Source of the DNA: Rossellomorea vietnamensis
GTDB lineage: Bacteria > Bacillota > Bacilli > Bacillales > Bacillaceae_B
Length of the DNA: 52,747 nt
Reading direction: 5' to 3'
Assembly: GCF_008180415.1 (NCBI RefSeq)
Contig: NZ_VTEI01000019.1
Location: 2,473-55,219 of the forward strand
The stretch's first letter is position 1, and every line of letters starts with the position of its first letter. This document shows, one piece after another, positions 40,690 to 49,719 of the stretch. The translations under genes were made by a program, and so were the position numbers. The notes beneath the pieces were generated by a model, which saw nothing but the letters and a program-made list of their open reading frames with translations, had not been told where the DNA came from and made no database searches.

Positions 40690-41453
40690 ATGGTGCTCAT
40701 TCCTTCCAAAGGACTGCTGGCGGAGGCATATCTTTTCTTGGGTATCCTGCCTGCTTCGTAACCGAGCCTGCCTGCTTCAATCGCGAGTTTCATTGCTCTA
40801 GCCATTTTAACAGGATCCTTTGCAGCTGAGACAGCTGTATTCAATAAGACTCCATCTGCTCCAAGTTCCATTGCATAAGCGGCGTCAGCAGGTGAGCCGA
40901 TGCCGGCATCCACTATAACGGGCACAGCTGCCTGTTCAATGATGAAGCTCAGATTAAGGGGGTTGATAATGCCCTGCCCCGAGCCTATAGGAGAAGCTCC
41001 AGGCATAATGGCGTGAACACCCATCTCTTGAAGCCTCTTAGCAAGCAGGACATCATCCGAGGTGTAAGGAAGAACGGTAAAGCCCTCATCCAGAAGTTGT
41101 TCTGATGCTTTCAGCGTTTCAATCGGATCAGGCAAAAGGGTTTGGAAATCACCGATCACCTCAACTTTAATCATGTCACACAACCCGGAAGCTCTTGCAA
41201 GCCTGGCTGTTCGGACTGCTTCTTCAGCTGTTTTTGCTCCTGCTGTGTTGGGAAGCAGCGTATACTTTTTCACATCAAGCTTCTCCAGGAAATTCGGCTG
41301 CCCTTTTTCAAAAATATTCATGCGGCGTACCGAAAAGGTAAGGACCTCCGTCCCGGAAACATTCACGGCCTTCTTTTGTATATCAAAATCAGGATACTTT
41401 CCTGTACCTAATAACAATCTTGATGAGAACTCATAAGAACCTATCTTCAACAT
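40686..41453 (-). CDS. thiG: Thiazole synthase
   Basis: 255 aa. TIM-barrel enzyme that makes the thiazole from DXP, dehydroglycine and ThiS-thiocarboxylate. Motifs: SRLLLGTGKYPDF, VRRMN, LLPNTAGAKTAEEAVRTARL, IKVEVIGD, ASPIGSGQGI, VIVDAGIGSPADAAYAMELG and DGVLLNTAVSAAKDPVKMAR. The catalytic Lys lies in KVEV. Two bases after thiS. Confidence 0.96.
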   Translation of the reverse strand: MLKIGSYEFSSRLLLGTGKYPDFDIQKKAVNVSGTEVLTFSVRRMNIFEKGQPNFLEKLDVKKYTLLPNTAGAKTAEEAVRTARLARASGLCDMIKVEVIGDFQTLLPDPIETLKASEQLLDEGFTVLPYTSDDVLLAKRLQEMGVHAIMPGASPIGSGQGIINPLNLSFIIEQAAVPVIVDAGIGSPADAAYAMELGADGVLLNTAVSAAKDPVKMARAMKLAIEAGRLGYEAGRIPKKRYASASSPLEGMSTI

Positions 41454-41454
41454 T

Positions 41455-41658
41455 TCATCCGCCTCCTACAAAGTGTACGATTTCTACTACATCACCGTTG
41501 GCTAGTCTTGCGTCTGCATGCTTGCTTTTTTCAAGAATCACCCGGTTCAATTCTACAATGGCGACTTTCTGATCTAACTCGAAATATGAAAGAAGGTCCG
41601 CCACAGTACTTACTGCATCATCCACCAGAACTTCATCACTGTTTATAATTAAGTTCAA
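41455..41658 (-). CDS. thiS: Sulfur carrier protein ThiS
   Basis: 67 aa, ubiquitin-like fold, ending HFVGGG so that the terminal Gly-Gly is exposed for adenylation by ThiF. The segment KVAIVELNRVILEKSKHADA is the usual ThiS beta strand and helix. Located between thiO and thiG, which use it. Confidence 0.93.
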   Translation of the reverse strand: MNLIINSDEVLVDDAVSTVADLLSYFELDQKVAIVELNRVILEKSKHADARLANGDVVEIVHFVGGG

Positions 41659-41669
41659 CTCTATTCCCC

Positions 41670-42812
41670 CTAACCTAAATTTATTGGGATGCTATTGCGA
41701 TCCACTTTAAACGATTGGTAAAGAGCTTCCTCTTTCTCTGGAACTTTTCGTTCAATCATATCTGAAATCATTTTCCCGGTTATAGGACTCAAAAGAATAC
41801 CGTTGCGGTAGTGTCCGGCTGCAATATAAAGTCCTTCATAGGCAGGGTGCGGTCCAATGTAGGGAAGTCCGTCTCCTGTCTGGGGGCGGATGCCTGCCCA
41901 GGCTTTTTCCCACTTCGCGTATTTAATGTCAGGAAGCAGGTCGATGGATTTTTGTGATAAAGAGGACACACCTTTTAATGAAACATCCTTATCCCAGCGA
42001 TTGACGAGGGTGGTTGCGCCGACAATCAGCCTGCCATCTTTTTTGGGAACGATATAACAGCCGCTTTCCGAAAAAACGGTTGACTGAATGATCGGATGTG
42101 AGGGAACAACTGAGAAACATTCCCCTTTTACTGGACTCACAGGCAGAGTTAACCCTGTCTTTTTCAATAACTCCCCAGCCCAGGCGCCTGTTGTAATAAC
42201 CAGATGGTCTGATAAAACCCGGCCCTGGGAGGTCTCGCATCCTTTCACACGCTGGCCCTTAAACATGATGTTTTCAACTTTGCAAAACTCGATAATGTCT
42301 GCTCCATGAGCCGCTGCACCTTTCGCAAACGCTTTCGAAAGTTGTGGTGCCATGACCTGCCCGTCATTCGGAATGAGCATGCCTCCCTCCAATTTGGTGG
42401 AAAGAGCGGGTTCGTGCTGCAGCAGTTCCTTGCCATTCAGCCATTTGACTTCCGGGTCCCACCCAGCGTGATAGTGGACCTGCTTTTGAAGATGAGCGGC
42501 CTCACCTGATGATTGAGCTATTTTTATCATTCCTTTATTCACAAGGCCGGCATTGATTCCTGTCCAGTCCTCCAGTTCCTGAAGCAGCTGGGGAAACATA
42601 CTCCGGCTTTTCAGGGCCAGCTGAAGCATAGCAGCATTTTCATGAATTTCTGCCTGCGCACCCAACATACCAGCTGCCGCACTTGAAGCTTCAGCTCCAA
42701 GGCTATACCGCTCGATGATAAGTACTTTCTTGTCGAGCTTAGCCTGTTGGTAAGCGATCGAACTTCCGATAATTCCTCCCCCGGCCACTATTACGTCATA
42801 TACTTTATTCAT
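41670..42812 (-). CDS. thiO: Glycine oxidase
   Basis: 380 aa from ATG 42812 with GGAGAGGA upstream. Oxidises glycine to dehydroglycine for thiazole formation. FAD-binding VIVAGGGIIGSSIAYQQAKL at the N-terminus, SSAAAGMLGAQAE loop, KGECFSV, and C-terminal GLYIAAGHYRNGILLSPITG, all typical of ThiO. The first 11 codons of the longer frame (to 42845) overlap tenI and are not used. Confidence 0.93.
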   Translation of the reverse strand: MNKVYDVIVAGGGIIGSSIAYQQAKLDKKVLIIERYSLGAEASSAAAGMLGAQAEIHENAAMLQLALKSRSMFPQLLQELEDWTGINAGLVNKGMIKIAQSSGEAAHLQKQVHYHAGWDPEVKWLNGKELLQHEPALSTKLEGGMLIPNDGQVMAPQLSKAFAKGAAAHGADIIEFCKVENIMFKGQRVKGCETSQGRVLSDHLVITTGAWAGELLKKTGLTLPVSPVKGECFSVVPSHPIIQSTVFSESGCYIVPKKDGRLIVGATTLVNRWDKDVSLKGVSSLSQKSIDLLPDIKYAKWEKAWAGIRPQTGDGLPYIGPHPAYEGLYIAAGHYRNGILLSPITGKMISDMIERKVPEKEEALYQSFKVDRNSIPINLG

Positions 42813-43422
42813 GCAGCATCCTCTCCAATTGGTTTTTATATTCATAGGCCGCTTTACTCGGCTTTACAGCATTGAAAATTCCTGACATGACCGTGACTCC
42901 ATAGCACCCTGTCTGTACCACCTCCTTTACATTAGATGGCTTAATTCCTCCTATCGCAAAAACTAGGATAGAAACCGCATCGGCGATATCCCTCAATTCC
43001 TCCAGTCCCCTTGGCTGTAAGCCCTCTTTGGAAAGAGTGGGATAAACATGACCATATAATAGTGAATCTGCTCCTTCCTCTTCTGCTGCGAGTGCTTCTT
43101 TCAGGGAGTGAACAGATTTGCCAATAGATAATTCTGGATAGGCATTCTTAATAGCTGATACAGGAAGGCTGTGAAAGCCCAGTTGGACTCTTGGAATACC
43201 AAGCGCAGCAGCTGCATCGACCCTGTTGTTCACAACGAGCTTGCTCACCGGTATGCCAGACTCTATCAATTCCTTTCCTATCTCATAAATTTCTCTTGCT
43301 GTCTTCCTGTGCTCTCTGATATGCAGGCTGTCGACATAAGGATTGATATCCTGGCAGATGGATACTACCTCATTTACAGGTCTATTTCCGGAAGTGACAG
43401 CATGCAGTAGACATTTATCCAT
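42805..43422 (-). CDS. tenI: Thiazole tautomerase TenI
   Basis: 205 aa from ATG 43422 with GGAGG 6 bases upstream; the longer frame to 43590 is unsupported. ThiE-like TIM barrel that aromatises the thiazole phosphate. Motifs: LHAVTSGNRP, DSLHIREHRKTARE, PVSKLVVNNRVDAAAALGIP, VQLGFHSLPV, YGHVYPTLSKEG and VFAIGGIKPSNV. First recognised enzyme of the operon; tenA, which often comes before it, is absent. Confidence 0.93.
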   Translation of the reverse strand: MDKCLLHAVTSGNRPVNEVVSICQDINPYVDSLHIREHRKTAREIYEIGKELIESGIPVSKLVVNNRVDAAAALGIPRVQLGFHSLPVSAIKNAYPELSIGKSVHSLKEALAAEEEGADSLLYGHVYPTLSKEGLQPRGLEELRDIADAVSILVFAIGGIKPSNVKEVVQTGCYGVTVMSGIFNAVKPSKAAYEYKNQLERMLHE

Positions 43423-43549
43423 AGAAACCTCCGCCTTTTCTTCTTTTGAGAACATTTTCATGTCGGAGCATAACAGTGCGTTTCCACTGTTTAAACAGGT
43501 GCAGCCATTGAGGCCGGGTGGCTGGAGCGGAAAGCCACTGCTTTTCCAT
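43415..43549 (-). CDS. Possible 44-aa leader peptide before tenI
   Basis: An ATG at 43549 opens a short frame (MEKQWLSAPATRPQWLHLFK, then a basic stretch with KRRKGGG) that ends at TAA 43415-43417, overlapping the tenI start. Its ribosome site is poor. It could be a coupled leader peptide, a remnant of tenA, or chance. Low confidence. Confidence 0.2.
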   Translation of the reverse strand: MEKQWLSAPATRPQWLHLFKQWKRTVMLRHENVLKRRKGGGFYG

Positions 43550-43589
43550 AACCACAATCTTTGCGGAAACAGCCTAAAAATAGACAACA

Positions 43590-43623
43590 AAAAGCCGCCT
43601 CCCTGAAAAAGGAAGGCGGCTTG
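43590..43623 (-). terminator. Riboswitch-controlled terminator
   Basis: On the minus strand CAAGCCGCCTTCC and GGGAGGCGGCTTTTTG form a stem around TTTTTCA. It lies between the TPP aptamer and the first gene, the expected place for the expression platform. Confidence 0.85.
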
Positions 43624-43665
43624 AATAATAAACTAAATGGTAGATTATTAGTGTCAATGACGCTC

Positions 43666-43755
43666 ACTTCCCTCCGCTAGTATGAACTAGATCAGGTTCA
43701 AAGGGTCTTAAAGTACACTTTAATCTCAGCCTTTAAAAGGCTCCCCCAGTGGTTC
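43666..43755 (-). promoter_or_regulatory. TPP (THI-box) riboswitch
   Basis: On the minus strand the aptamer reads ACTGGGGGAGCC, CTGAGA, ACCCTTTGAACCTGATC, TAGTTCATACTAGCGGAGG and GAAGTG, matching the conserved THI-box. Bound TPP would favour the downstream terminator and shut off the thiamine operon. Confidence 0.96.
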
Positions 43756-43773
43756 GGATATTTATTTATATGC

Positions 43774-43801
43774 ATTTTAACACAGTTTTTATTATTATCA
43801 A
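43774..43801 (-). promoter_or_regulatory. Promoter of the thiamine operon
   Basis: On the minus strand TTGATA (43796-43801), a 16-base spacer, TAAAAT (43774-43779), about 20 bases ahead of the aptamer. Confidence 0.55.
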
Positions 43802-44024
43802 ACTATTTTAAGGGAAATTCTACTAAGGTCACAGACTTCAGCAAAGAGTATGGCTAATTCCCCTAATGTACAGAACTCTTCAGGTCAGCGGTGAATCAGA
43901 ACAAAAATTCGCTTCTCGGCCAGTGTGTTGAAAGAAAGCAATTTAATTGCTATCCATTCAAGAGAAGGTATAATAAATACATTACTAAATAACTAGTTAA
44001 ATATTACTATACAGGAGGGTTAAT

Positions 44025-44588
44025 ATGAGTATTTATACCCACAAAGCTATATCCATGAATGGACAGGAAAAGTCTCTTGAAGAATACAAAGGGAAGGTTG
44101 TTTTGATCGTCAATACAGCAGGAAGATGCGGTTTCACTTATCAGTATGAGGATTTGCAAAAGCTTTATGACCGATACAAAGACAAAGGATTTGTGATATT
44201 AGGTTTCCCTTGCAACCAGTTTGATAATCAGGAACCGGATTCAAACGAACAAATCCAAAACAGCTGTCTTCTGAATTATGGGGTGAATTTCCCGTTATTC
44301 CAGAAGGTTGATGTGCGAGATGAAAACATGCATCCCCTGTTTGACTATCTTACACATAAAAAGTCGTTTGAAGGATTTAATAAATTTCACCCAGTTGCCA
44401 AAATACTCATCCCGCTATTAAATGCGAAACATCCTGAGTATTTGACTGACGACTATTCGATCAAGTGGAATTTCACAAAGTTCCTTATTGATTCTAACGG
44501 AGAAGTGATCAAGCGTTTCGAGTGTACAACAGATCCAATTGATATGGAGCAGGATATTGAGAATTTGCTGGCATCTGCCACAGTATGA
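44025..44588 (+). CDS. Glutathione peroxidase-family thiol peroxidase
   Basis: 187 aa. Cys-type peroxidase: active Cys in VLIVNTAGRCGFTYQYEDLQ, Gln/second motif GFPCNQFDNQEPD, and Trp/Asn motif IKWNFTKFLID. In Bacillus such proteins (BsaA) use thioredoxin or bacillithiol to reduce peroxides. AGGAGGG precedes the ATG at 44025. Single-gene unit ending in a terminator. Confidence 0.94.
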   Translation: MSIYTHKAISMNGQEKSLEEYKGKVVLIVNTAGRCGFTYQYEDLQKLYDRYKDKGFVILGFPCNQFDNQEPDSNEQIQNSCLLNYGVNFPLFQKVDVRDENMHPLFDYLTHKKSFEGFNKFHPVAKILIPLLNAKHPEYLTDDYSIKWNFTKFLIDSNGEVIKRFECTTDPIDMEQDIENLLASATV

Positions 44589-44589
44589 T

Positions 44590-44634
44590 GAAAACCGGAC
44601 GAGGTCATTCCTTGTCCGGTTTTTTAATTTTTTC
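44590..44634. terminator. Terminator between convergent genes
   Basis: AAAACCGGAC and GTCCGGTTTT form a 10-bp stem around GAGGTCATTCCTT, followed by TTAATTTTTT. It also overlaps the end of the convergent gene. Confidence 0.85.
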
Positions 44635-45556
44635 TATAAATCTCCATATAACTCGCTTCACTATTCCACGTATTCAAAACCTCATTTACAGACAGGACCT
44701 GCCAGGGGTTGAACATGGTCTGTCCATGCTTATTGAAACTGTACTCGTTGTTCAAGAGGAAGCAAGCATGCATAATTTCATTCTGGTAGTCTCTCCACAC
44801 CATAACATCACCTTTTTCAGGAGTGACGTTATCAATCGGTCTATATCCATAATGATTCAAGAGAGCCTGGAATCTATCGGGCTTCATCCACTCTTTAATG
44901 ATCTCCTTATCCCCTGTGAATCCTGCTGCCGCCGCTGAGAGGCAGTTAGGGCCATTTTTAGAAGAAAAAGTATCAAAAAATACCGAGAGATCTGAATATT
45001 CTTCTGTTAATTGCTGTTGATCCGGCTCCTTTAAATTAGCAAATGCAGCGTAATCATCTATCCACAATTCTGCATAGTTTAACAGGAACTGAGTCTGCAC
45101 TCGTGAAGATAACGAATTCCAAAGAAATTGCTGCAGCATAAATATCTTCTTTTTAGTATTCGCATCAACAAAAGAGGATGACTCAAGAACCTTCAGATTT
45201 TCATCGGAATGAGCGGCTACCCTCAGTAATTGAATAATTTCCTCTTCAGTAAAAACCAGTCCTCTTTGAAGCAGCCACTGTTCTCTTATAACTTTCTTTC
45301 GTTGGCCTTCATTTAACTCTAGAAAAGTGTCCTTTTCAATCTTGGCAATATATCTTCCTTGTTTGCTAACAGACCAGGTGGCAAATGCAGTTCTCTCATC
45401 CAGGGTAAAGGATGGGGAAGTTCCGGGTAAGTATTCTTCAGAAGGTATGAAACCTGGAGCTTCCCTGAAAAATAAAATTTGGTTTTCCGGAACAAATCTT
45501 TCTTTCCACGAATCCAAAACTGTTTGTTTTAACGTGTAACCATTTACTGTTTTCAT
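44624..45556 (-). CDS. Hypothetical protein with a C-terminal NlpC/P60-like fold
   Basis: 310 aa, no signal peptide. The N-terminal 180 residues are helical and unrecognised (WLLQRGLVFTEEEIIQLLRV). The C-terminal part has PNCLSAAAAGFTGDKEI, HYGYRPIDNVTPEKGDVMVW, EIMHACFLLNNEYSFNKHGQ and PWQVLSVNEVL, an order of Cys, GD-strand, His and further His typical of NlpC/P60-like cysteine hydrolases or amidases. Catalytic assignment is an inference from motif order. RBS AAGGAG precedes the ATG. It lies 15 bases after the GNAT gene and is likely cotranscribed. Confidence 0.65.
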   Translation of the reverse strand: MKTVNGYTLKQTVLDSWKERFVPENQILFFREAPGFIPSEEYLPGTSPSFTLDERTAFATWSVSKQGRYIAKIEKDTFLELNEGQRKKVIREQWLLQRGLVFTEEEIIQLLRVAAHSDENLKVLESSSFVDANTKKKIFMLQQFLWNSLSSRVQTQFLLNYAELWIDDYAAFANLKEPDQQQLTEEYSDLSVFFDTFSSKNGPNCLSAAAAGFTGDKEIIKEWMKPDRFQALLNHYGYRPIDNVTPEKGDVMVWRDYQNEIMHACFLLNNEYSFNKHGQTMFNPWQVLSVNEVLNTWNSEASYMEIYRKN

Positions 45557-45571
45557 CTGGACTCCTTACTG

Positions 45572-46414
45572 TCAAAGTATGTATTTCCGATAAACATTCA
45601 TATTCTCTAACATTTTAAAGCCTGCCGAATAGTATAATTTTTCGGCTGCTTTATTGTTTTCCATATAGCAGATGTGAATTTCTTTGTGTCCTTCCTGCAG
45701 CATCCTGTTCATAGCAAAGTGAAGAGCATCTCTCCCTAATCCTCTTTTTTGATAGTGAGGGGAAACCATTAAATTATCCACTTCCCCTTTTCCAATCGAC
45801 ACAGAAGCCATTACGTTTTCGCCATCCATAGCAACATAAACATTCCCCGGATTTCTCAATTGATAGGTCTTTACACTTTCAGGAGAAGCAAGATAAGGCT
45901 TCAGGTCGATTTCTTTGTGTAAGGGATAGTAGCAATCCTGGACGATTTTGACAAACTGTTGAAAAAGCTTATCATCATAGAGATCAAAAGTGGTCTTTGG
46001 TTCTGGAAAAGGAGGTCCTTTATAGACAAGTGAGGGTGAACCCCACCATTTATCCATTCCGTTTTTCTTACAGAAACCTGCTGGGTCCAGCTTATCTACA
46101 CGAATAGAAGCAGTTAACACTTCCTGTTTCTCGGCTTCTGCATAGGATGAAAGCTCATGAAATAATTGTGTTCCTATTCCATTATTTCTGGACGAAGGCT
46201 CAACATAAATTTTTACATCGGCCTGTTTTTCGCCTGCACCATTAACAGACAATACTGCATAGGCGGCTCCTTTCACTCCATCTTCTTCGTAAAGGATGAA
46301 TTTGCCCGCACTTTTTTCGATTTCTTCTGCTTTTTCTACTACATATCCGGTGTCTATGGTGTTAAACAATTCATTGACTCTCTCCGAATCTGCAGGTGAA
46401 TAATTACGAATCAT
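45572..46414 (-). CDS. Double-GNAT acetyltransferase
   Basis: 280 aa with two GNAT domains. N-terminal domain: VEPSSRNNGIGTQLFHELSS loop (residues about 76-95). C-terminal domain: MVSPHYQKRGLGRDALHFAM and HICYMENNKAAEKLYYSAGF. The C-terminal domain has the better preserved acetyl-CoA loop. Tandem GNATs often have one catalytic and one structural half. Substrate unknown. GGAGTG precedes ATG 46414. Confidence 0.88.
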   Translation of the reverse strand: MIRNYSPADSERVNELFNTIDTGYVVEKAEEIEKSAGKFILYEEDGVKGAAYAVLSVNGAGEKQADVKIYVEPSSRNNGIGTQLFHELSSYAEAEKQEVLTASIRVDKLDPAGFCKKNGMDKWWGSPSLVYKGPPFPEPKTTFDLYDDKLFQQFVKIVQDCYYPLHKEIDLKPYLASPESVKTYQLRNPGNVYVAMDGENVMASVSIGKGEVDNLMVSPHYQKRGLGRDALHFAMNRMLQEGHKEIHICYMENNKAAEKLYYSAGFKMLENMNVYRKYIL

Positions 46415-46641
46415 AATCTACACTCCATTTTTAGGTGATGTATATTACTTCTTTATACACCACTCTAATACCTTTAAACTAAACGCACCCGTTACGTCAA
46501 TCGCGAGTCTTTTTGTTATGAAAATTAAATTGCTTCGGCATCCAGCTTCCTTTAATTAATCTGTTGATGGAATACTCTCTGGTTCTAATTTCTCGAATTT
46601 ATATAGGTGAGATATTAAAATGTGGCTCCTTGAATATATGT

Positions 46642-46800
46642 TTACTTTTGATTATCTGGTTTGATATATTTCTTTAAAATACTTGGATTTACGAACCGAA
46701 TTGAAGCTGCCTCCCCACAATCTAAACAAACAGTTAGTTCTTTTTCATACTCTGGTACTTTTACAAACGAATTTCCTCCACAGCTTTTACATTTATGCAT
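46642..46800 (-). CDS. 52-aa zinc-ribbon protein
   Basis: Reads MHKCKSCGGNSFVKVPEYEK and continues to a second pair LTVCLDCGEAAS, then a basic C-terminus IRFVNPSILKKYIKPDNQK. CxxC-16-CxxC is a clean zinc ribbon. An AGGGGAT lies about 7 bases before the ATG. It is intergenic, single-gene and similar in style to small zinc-ribbon proteins annotated in Bacillus. The rest of 46415-47114 has only the terminator at 46988. Confidence 0.65.
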   Translation of the reverse strand: MHKCKSCGGNSFVKVPEYEKELTVCLDCGEAASIRFVNPSILKKYIKPDNQK

Positions 46801-46987
46801 CTCATATCCCCTGCCTTTCTAAAAATTAGTTATCTATCAGCACCCAATAAATTCCACATAAATGAGGGTAAATCCTTCTTTATGTATACCGCCCTTTGTT
46901 GGAATATGAGCTTGCTATGTATCCTAATTTTACCCTAGGTTAGACTCGCGCTTATACAGTTTATGATGTGTTCTTTGTGAGAAACTG

Positions 46988-47023
46988 AACAGGCTTAGAG
47001 ATAATTGCATCTCTAAGCCTGTT
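46988..47023. terminator. Bidirectional terminator
   Basis: AACAGGCTTAGAGAT (46988-47002) and ATCTCTAAGCCTGTT (47009-47023) form a perfect 15-bp stem around AATTGC. It lies about 90 bp past the alcohol dehydrogenase stop. Confidence 0.75.
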
Positions 47024-47114
47024 TCAATGTGAACTATATTGGGTGATTATATGTTTTCCGTTATGCACTTCTCATGCAAAACTATAGAATGAACAGCCGC
47101 TTTTGTTGTATTGA

Positions 47115-48248
47115 TTAGGGTTTCAGAATGACTTTGATGCAGTCGTCTTCCCTCTTGTTAAAGATGTTGTATCCATGGGCTGCATCGTCCAGCGGGAGTT
47201 TGTGGGTAATGATGGCCGTCGGATCAATTTCCCCTTTGACTACCATGTCATACATGGTCCCCATATAGCTTCTTGCATGAGCTTGACCGGTTTTAATGGT
47301 AATATTCCTAGTGAAAAAAGGTCCAAGCGGGAACATATTATAAAGTCCGCCGTAAACACCAGTCAATTGAACGGTTCCGCACTTTCTCACTGCTTTGGTA
47401 GCGATCTGGATGGGTCCGAGTGTTCCACCCTGTAATTTCATTTTTTGTTCAACGAACTCCAGCGGTGACTTCTTTCCATCCATCCCTACACAATCGATAA
47501 CGACATCTGCCCCTCCATTTGTTAATTCCTTAAGGGTCTCTCCCATATCGTCATATTTCGTAAAGTCAAAAGTTTCCGTTTTGTTCATTTTCTTCGACTT
47601 ATTCAACCTGTAGTCAAAGTAATCCACAGCAATGACTCTTTCTGCTCCTTTTTTCCAGGCGAATTGCTGGGCCATCAATCCAACAGGTCCGCAGCCAAGT
47701 ACGATGACGGTATCTCCTTTTTTGACCCCTGCGTTTTCTACGCTCCAATAAGCCGTCGGCAGGACATCCGAGAGAAACAGCAGGTGTTCGTCATCCAGTT
47801 CACAGCTCTCTGGAATTAAAAAAGGAGTGTAATTTCCATAGGGTACTCTGAGGTATTCTGCCTGACCCCCGGGGTGATCACCGAACTTCTCGGAATACCC
47901 GAAATAACCGCCGGAGTCATAATGAGGGTTGGCATTGTCGCATTGACTTTCCTGATGGTGATTACAGTAATGACAGGTCCCGCATGCTACAGTAAAAGGA
48001 ATAACGACCCGGTCTCCTTTTTTCACCTTGGTGACTTCAGGGCCGATTTCTTCCACGATTCCCATGGGTTCATGTCCAATAACATACCCAATCGGCAAAG
48101 GAAAGTTCCCTTGGTACAGATGAAGATCCGACCCGCAAATGGCTGTGGAGGTGATTTTGACGATAACATCCTGAGGATCCTGGATTTTTGGTGCCTCCAC
48201 TTTTTTTACTGCTATTGAATACTTTCCCTGGTAGGTTACAGCCTTCAT
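47115..48248 (-). CDS. Zinc-dependent alcohol/formaldehyde dehydrogenase-like protein
   Basis: 377 aa medium-chain dehydrogenase. Catalytic zinc residues: Cys and His in STAICGSDLHLYQGN and GHEPMGIVEEIG; structural zinc Cys cluster CGTCHYCNHHQESQCDNANP. NAD(P)-binding VIVLGCGPVGLMAQQFAW. The sequence HYDSGGYFGYSEKFGDHPGG is typical of the FDH_like group that oxidises glutathione- or other thiol-bound aldehydes or acts on alcohols. GGAGTGATGAA precedes the ATG. Single gene. Confidence 0.92.
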   Translation of the reverse strand: MKAVTYQGKYSIAVKKVEAPKIQDPQDVIVKITSTAICGSDLHLYQGNFPLPIGYVIGHEPMGIVEEIGPEVTKVKKGDRVVIPFTVACGTCHYCNHHQESQCDNANPHYDSGGYFGYSEKFGDHPGGQAEYLRVPYGNYTPFLIPESCELDDEHLLFLSDVLPTAYWSVENAGVKKGDTVIVLGCGPVGLMAQQFAWKKGAERVIAVDYFDYRLNKSKKMNKTETFDFTKYDDMGETLKELTNGGADVVIDCVGMDGKKSPLEFVEQKMKLQGGTLGPIQIATKAVRKCGTVQLTGVYGGLYNMFPLGPFFTRNITIKTGQAHARSYMGTMYDMVVKGEIDPTAIITHKLPLDDAAHGYNIFNKREDDCIKVILKP

Positions 48249-48447
48249 TTCATCACTCCATTTAAATAATTCACTCTTAGTGTGTGGATTTCCAAATTTA
48301 GTATTTGAAAGACGCCTCGCTCCTATTCATTTTCAACACAGGTTTGAAAGCTTTGTTGAAGAGGTATCGGTTGATATTACCATCTCTCTCTCCTCTATTT
48401 TTCTGGTAAACTTTTAAAAGCAGAAACTGACAGGAGGCATTTCATCT

Positions 48448-49614
48448 ATGAACAAGCGAGGCATTCTCCTATTAGCGGCGGCTGTTTTAACATTTTCAGC
48501 AGGTTTTTACGCCGGGATCTCCTATATAAAAGCTGAGACCCTTACAATTGAAGCAGTTTATCATCATCTTCGTTCAGAGGAAGTGGAGTCACTTTTTAAA
48601 AAAGCAGAAGGAAAATATGAGTCTCAGTCCAAAGTGGTGATGGGGTATATACAGGATCATCACGATCCAGAGACAATCAATTACCCTTATTTATCTCACG
48701 TGATTTTTTCATTTGCCCACCCCACAAAGAAAGGTGATCTTCTATTCAGCGGTGCCCATGCGAAGGATAATTTACGCAAAGCTGTGAGACTGGCACACGA
48801 ACATGACACAAAAGTGCTTCTCGCTGTGGGTGGCTGGTTCCATATAGAAGGCGGCGAAACCTATCCTTACTTTAAAGAAGCAATTTACAATGACGAGTCC
48901 CGGACGAAACTTGTTAATGAATTGATAAAAGTGGTGAAAGAAGAGAATCTGGATGGCGTGGATATCGACTTTGAACACCCACGGACTGTAAAGGATGCTG
49001 AACATTTGGCTGCATTTGTTAATGAATTGAACTACAAGCTAAATGTGAATGATAAAGAGCTCTCTATCGCTGTCTATTCTAAAGTCAGCAGTGTGACCGG
49101 CCGGAAGAATGAATCTGTTGTCTTTATTCCTTCGATGTTCAATGACGTAGACTATGTAAATATCATGGCCTATGATGGCCAGTGGGACGGCGGTTATAAC
49201 GCAGCTAACCTGTCTCCATTTCCTTTTGCTGAGAATATCGCAGACTACTGGAGCTCCTTTTTTGAAGAAAACGGCCTATCTAAAGATAAGTTGGTTCTGG
49301 GAGTCCCATTTTATGCACAGCCTGAAGATCCGTCAAAATCTCCTCTTTCCTTTTCTAAAGTAATAGAACATGGGGCCGATAATGCAGACAAGGATGCTGC
49401 CACCATAAATGGCGTGAAATATCACTATAACGGAATATCCACTATTCAGAGGAAAACGGATCTGGCTCTGCAGAATGATTTCGGGGGAATGATGATATGG
49501 GAAGCCGGACATGACGCAAAGGGCGAACACAGCTTGGCGAGGGTCATTTATGATTTTTTAGACAAGCATGCTGAGAGAGAGAAGAAGCTATTCTGGTCTA
49601 AAACGGATGAATAA
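48448..49614 (+). CDS. Glycoside hydrolase family 18 protein (chitinase-like)
   Basis: 388 aa with an N-terminal signal/anchor (ILLLAAAVLTFSAGFYAGIS). The GH18 barrel has SKVVMGYIQD, KVLLAVGGWF (second motif) and NLDGVDIDFEH with catalytic Glu176 in DxxDxDxE. Later SMFNDVDYVNIMAYDGQWDG and GGMMIWEAGHDAKGEHSL complete the fold. It is secreted or membrane-anchored and would cleave beta-1,4-GlcNAc links in chitin or peptidoglycan-like polymers. AGGAGG precedes the ATG. No chitin-binding module. Confidence 0.92.
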   Translation: MNKRGILLLAAAVLTFSAGFYAGISYIKAETLTIEAVYHHLRSEEVESLFKKAEGKYESQSKVVMGYIQDHHDPETINYPYLSHVIFSFAHPTKKGDLLFSGAHAKDNLRKAVRLAHEHDTKVLLAVGGWFHIEGGETYPYFKEAIYNDESRTKLVNELIKVVKEENLDGVDIDFEHPRTVKDAEHLAAFVNELNYKLNVNDKELSIAVYSKVSSVTGRKNESVVFIPSMFNDVDYVNIMAYDGQWDGGYNAANLSPFPFAENIADYWSSFFEENGLSKDKLVLGVPFYAQPEDPSKSPLSFSKVIEHGADNADKDAATINGVKYHYNGISTIQRKTDLALQNDFGGMMIWEAGHDAKGEHSLARVIYDFLDKHAEREKKLFWSKTDE

Positions 49615-49647
49615 TAACTGAAGGGCGCCGCATTTATCTAATAGCAG

Positions 49648-49687
49648 CAAAAGAGAGCAGGTTCACTTTGGAACTTGCTCTTTTTTG
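49648..49687. terminator. Terminator after the GH18 gene
   Basis: AGAGCAGGTTC and GAACTTGCTCT form an 11-bp stem (one G-T) around ACTTTG, followed by TTTTTT. Confidence 0.8.
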
Positions 49688-49719
49688 TATCTTAAAAGGC
49701 ATAGTATTAAATCAGCCAT

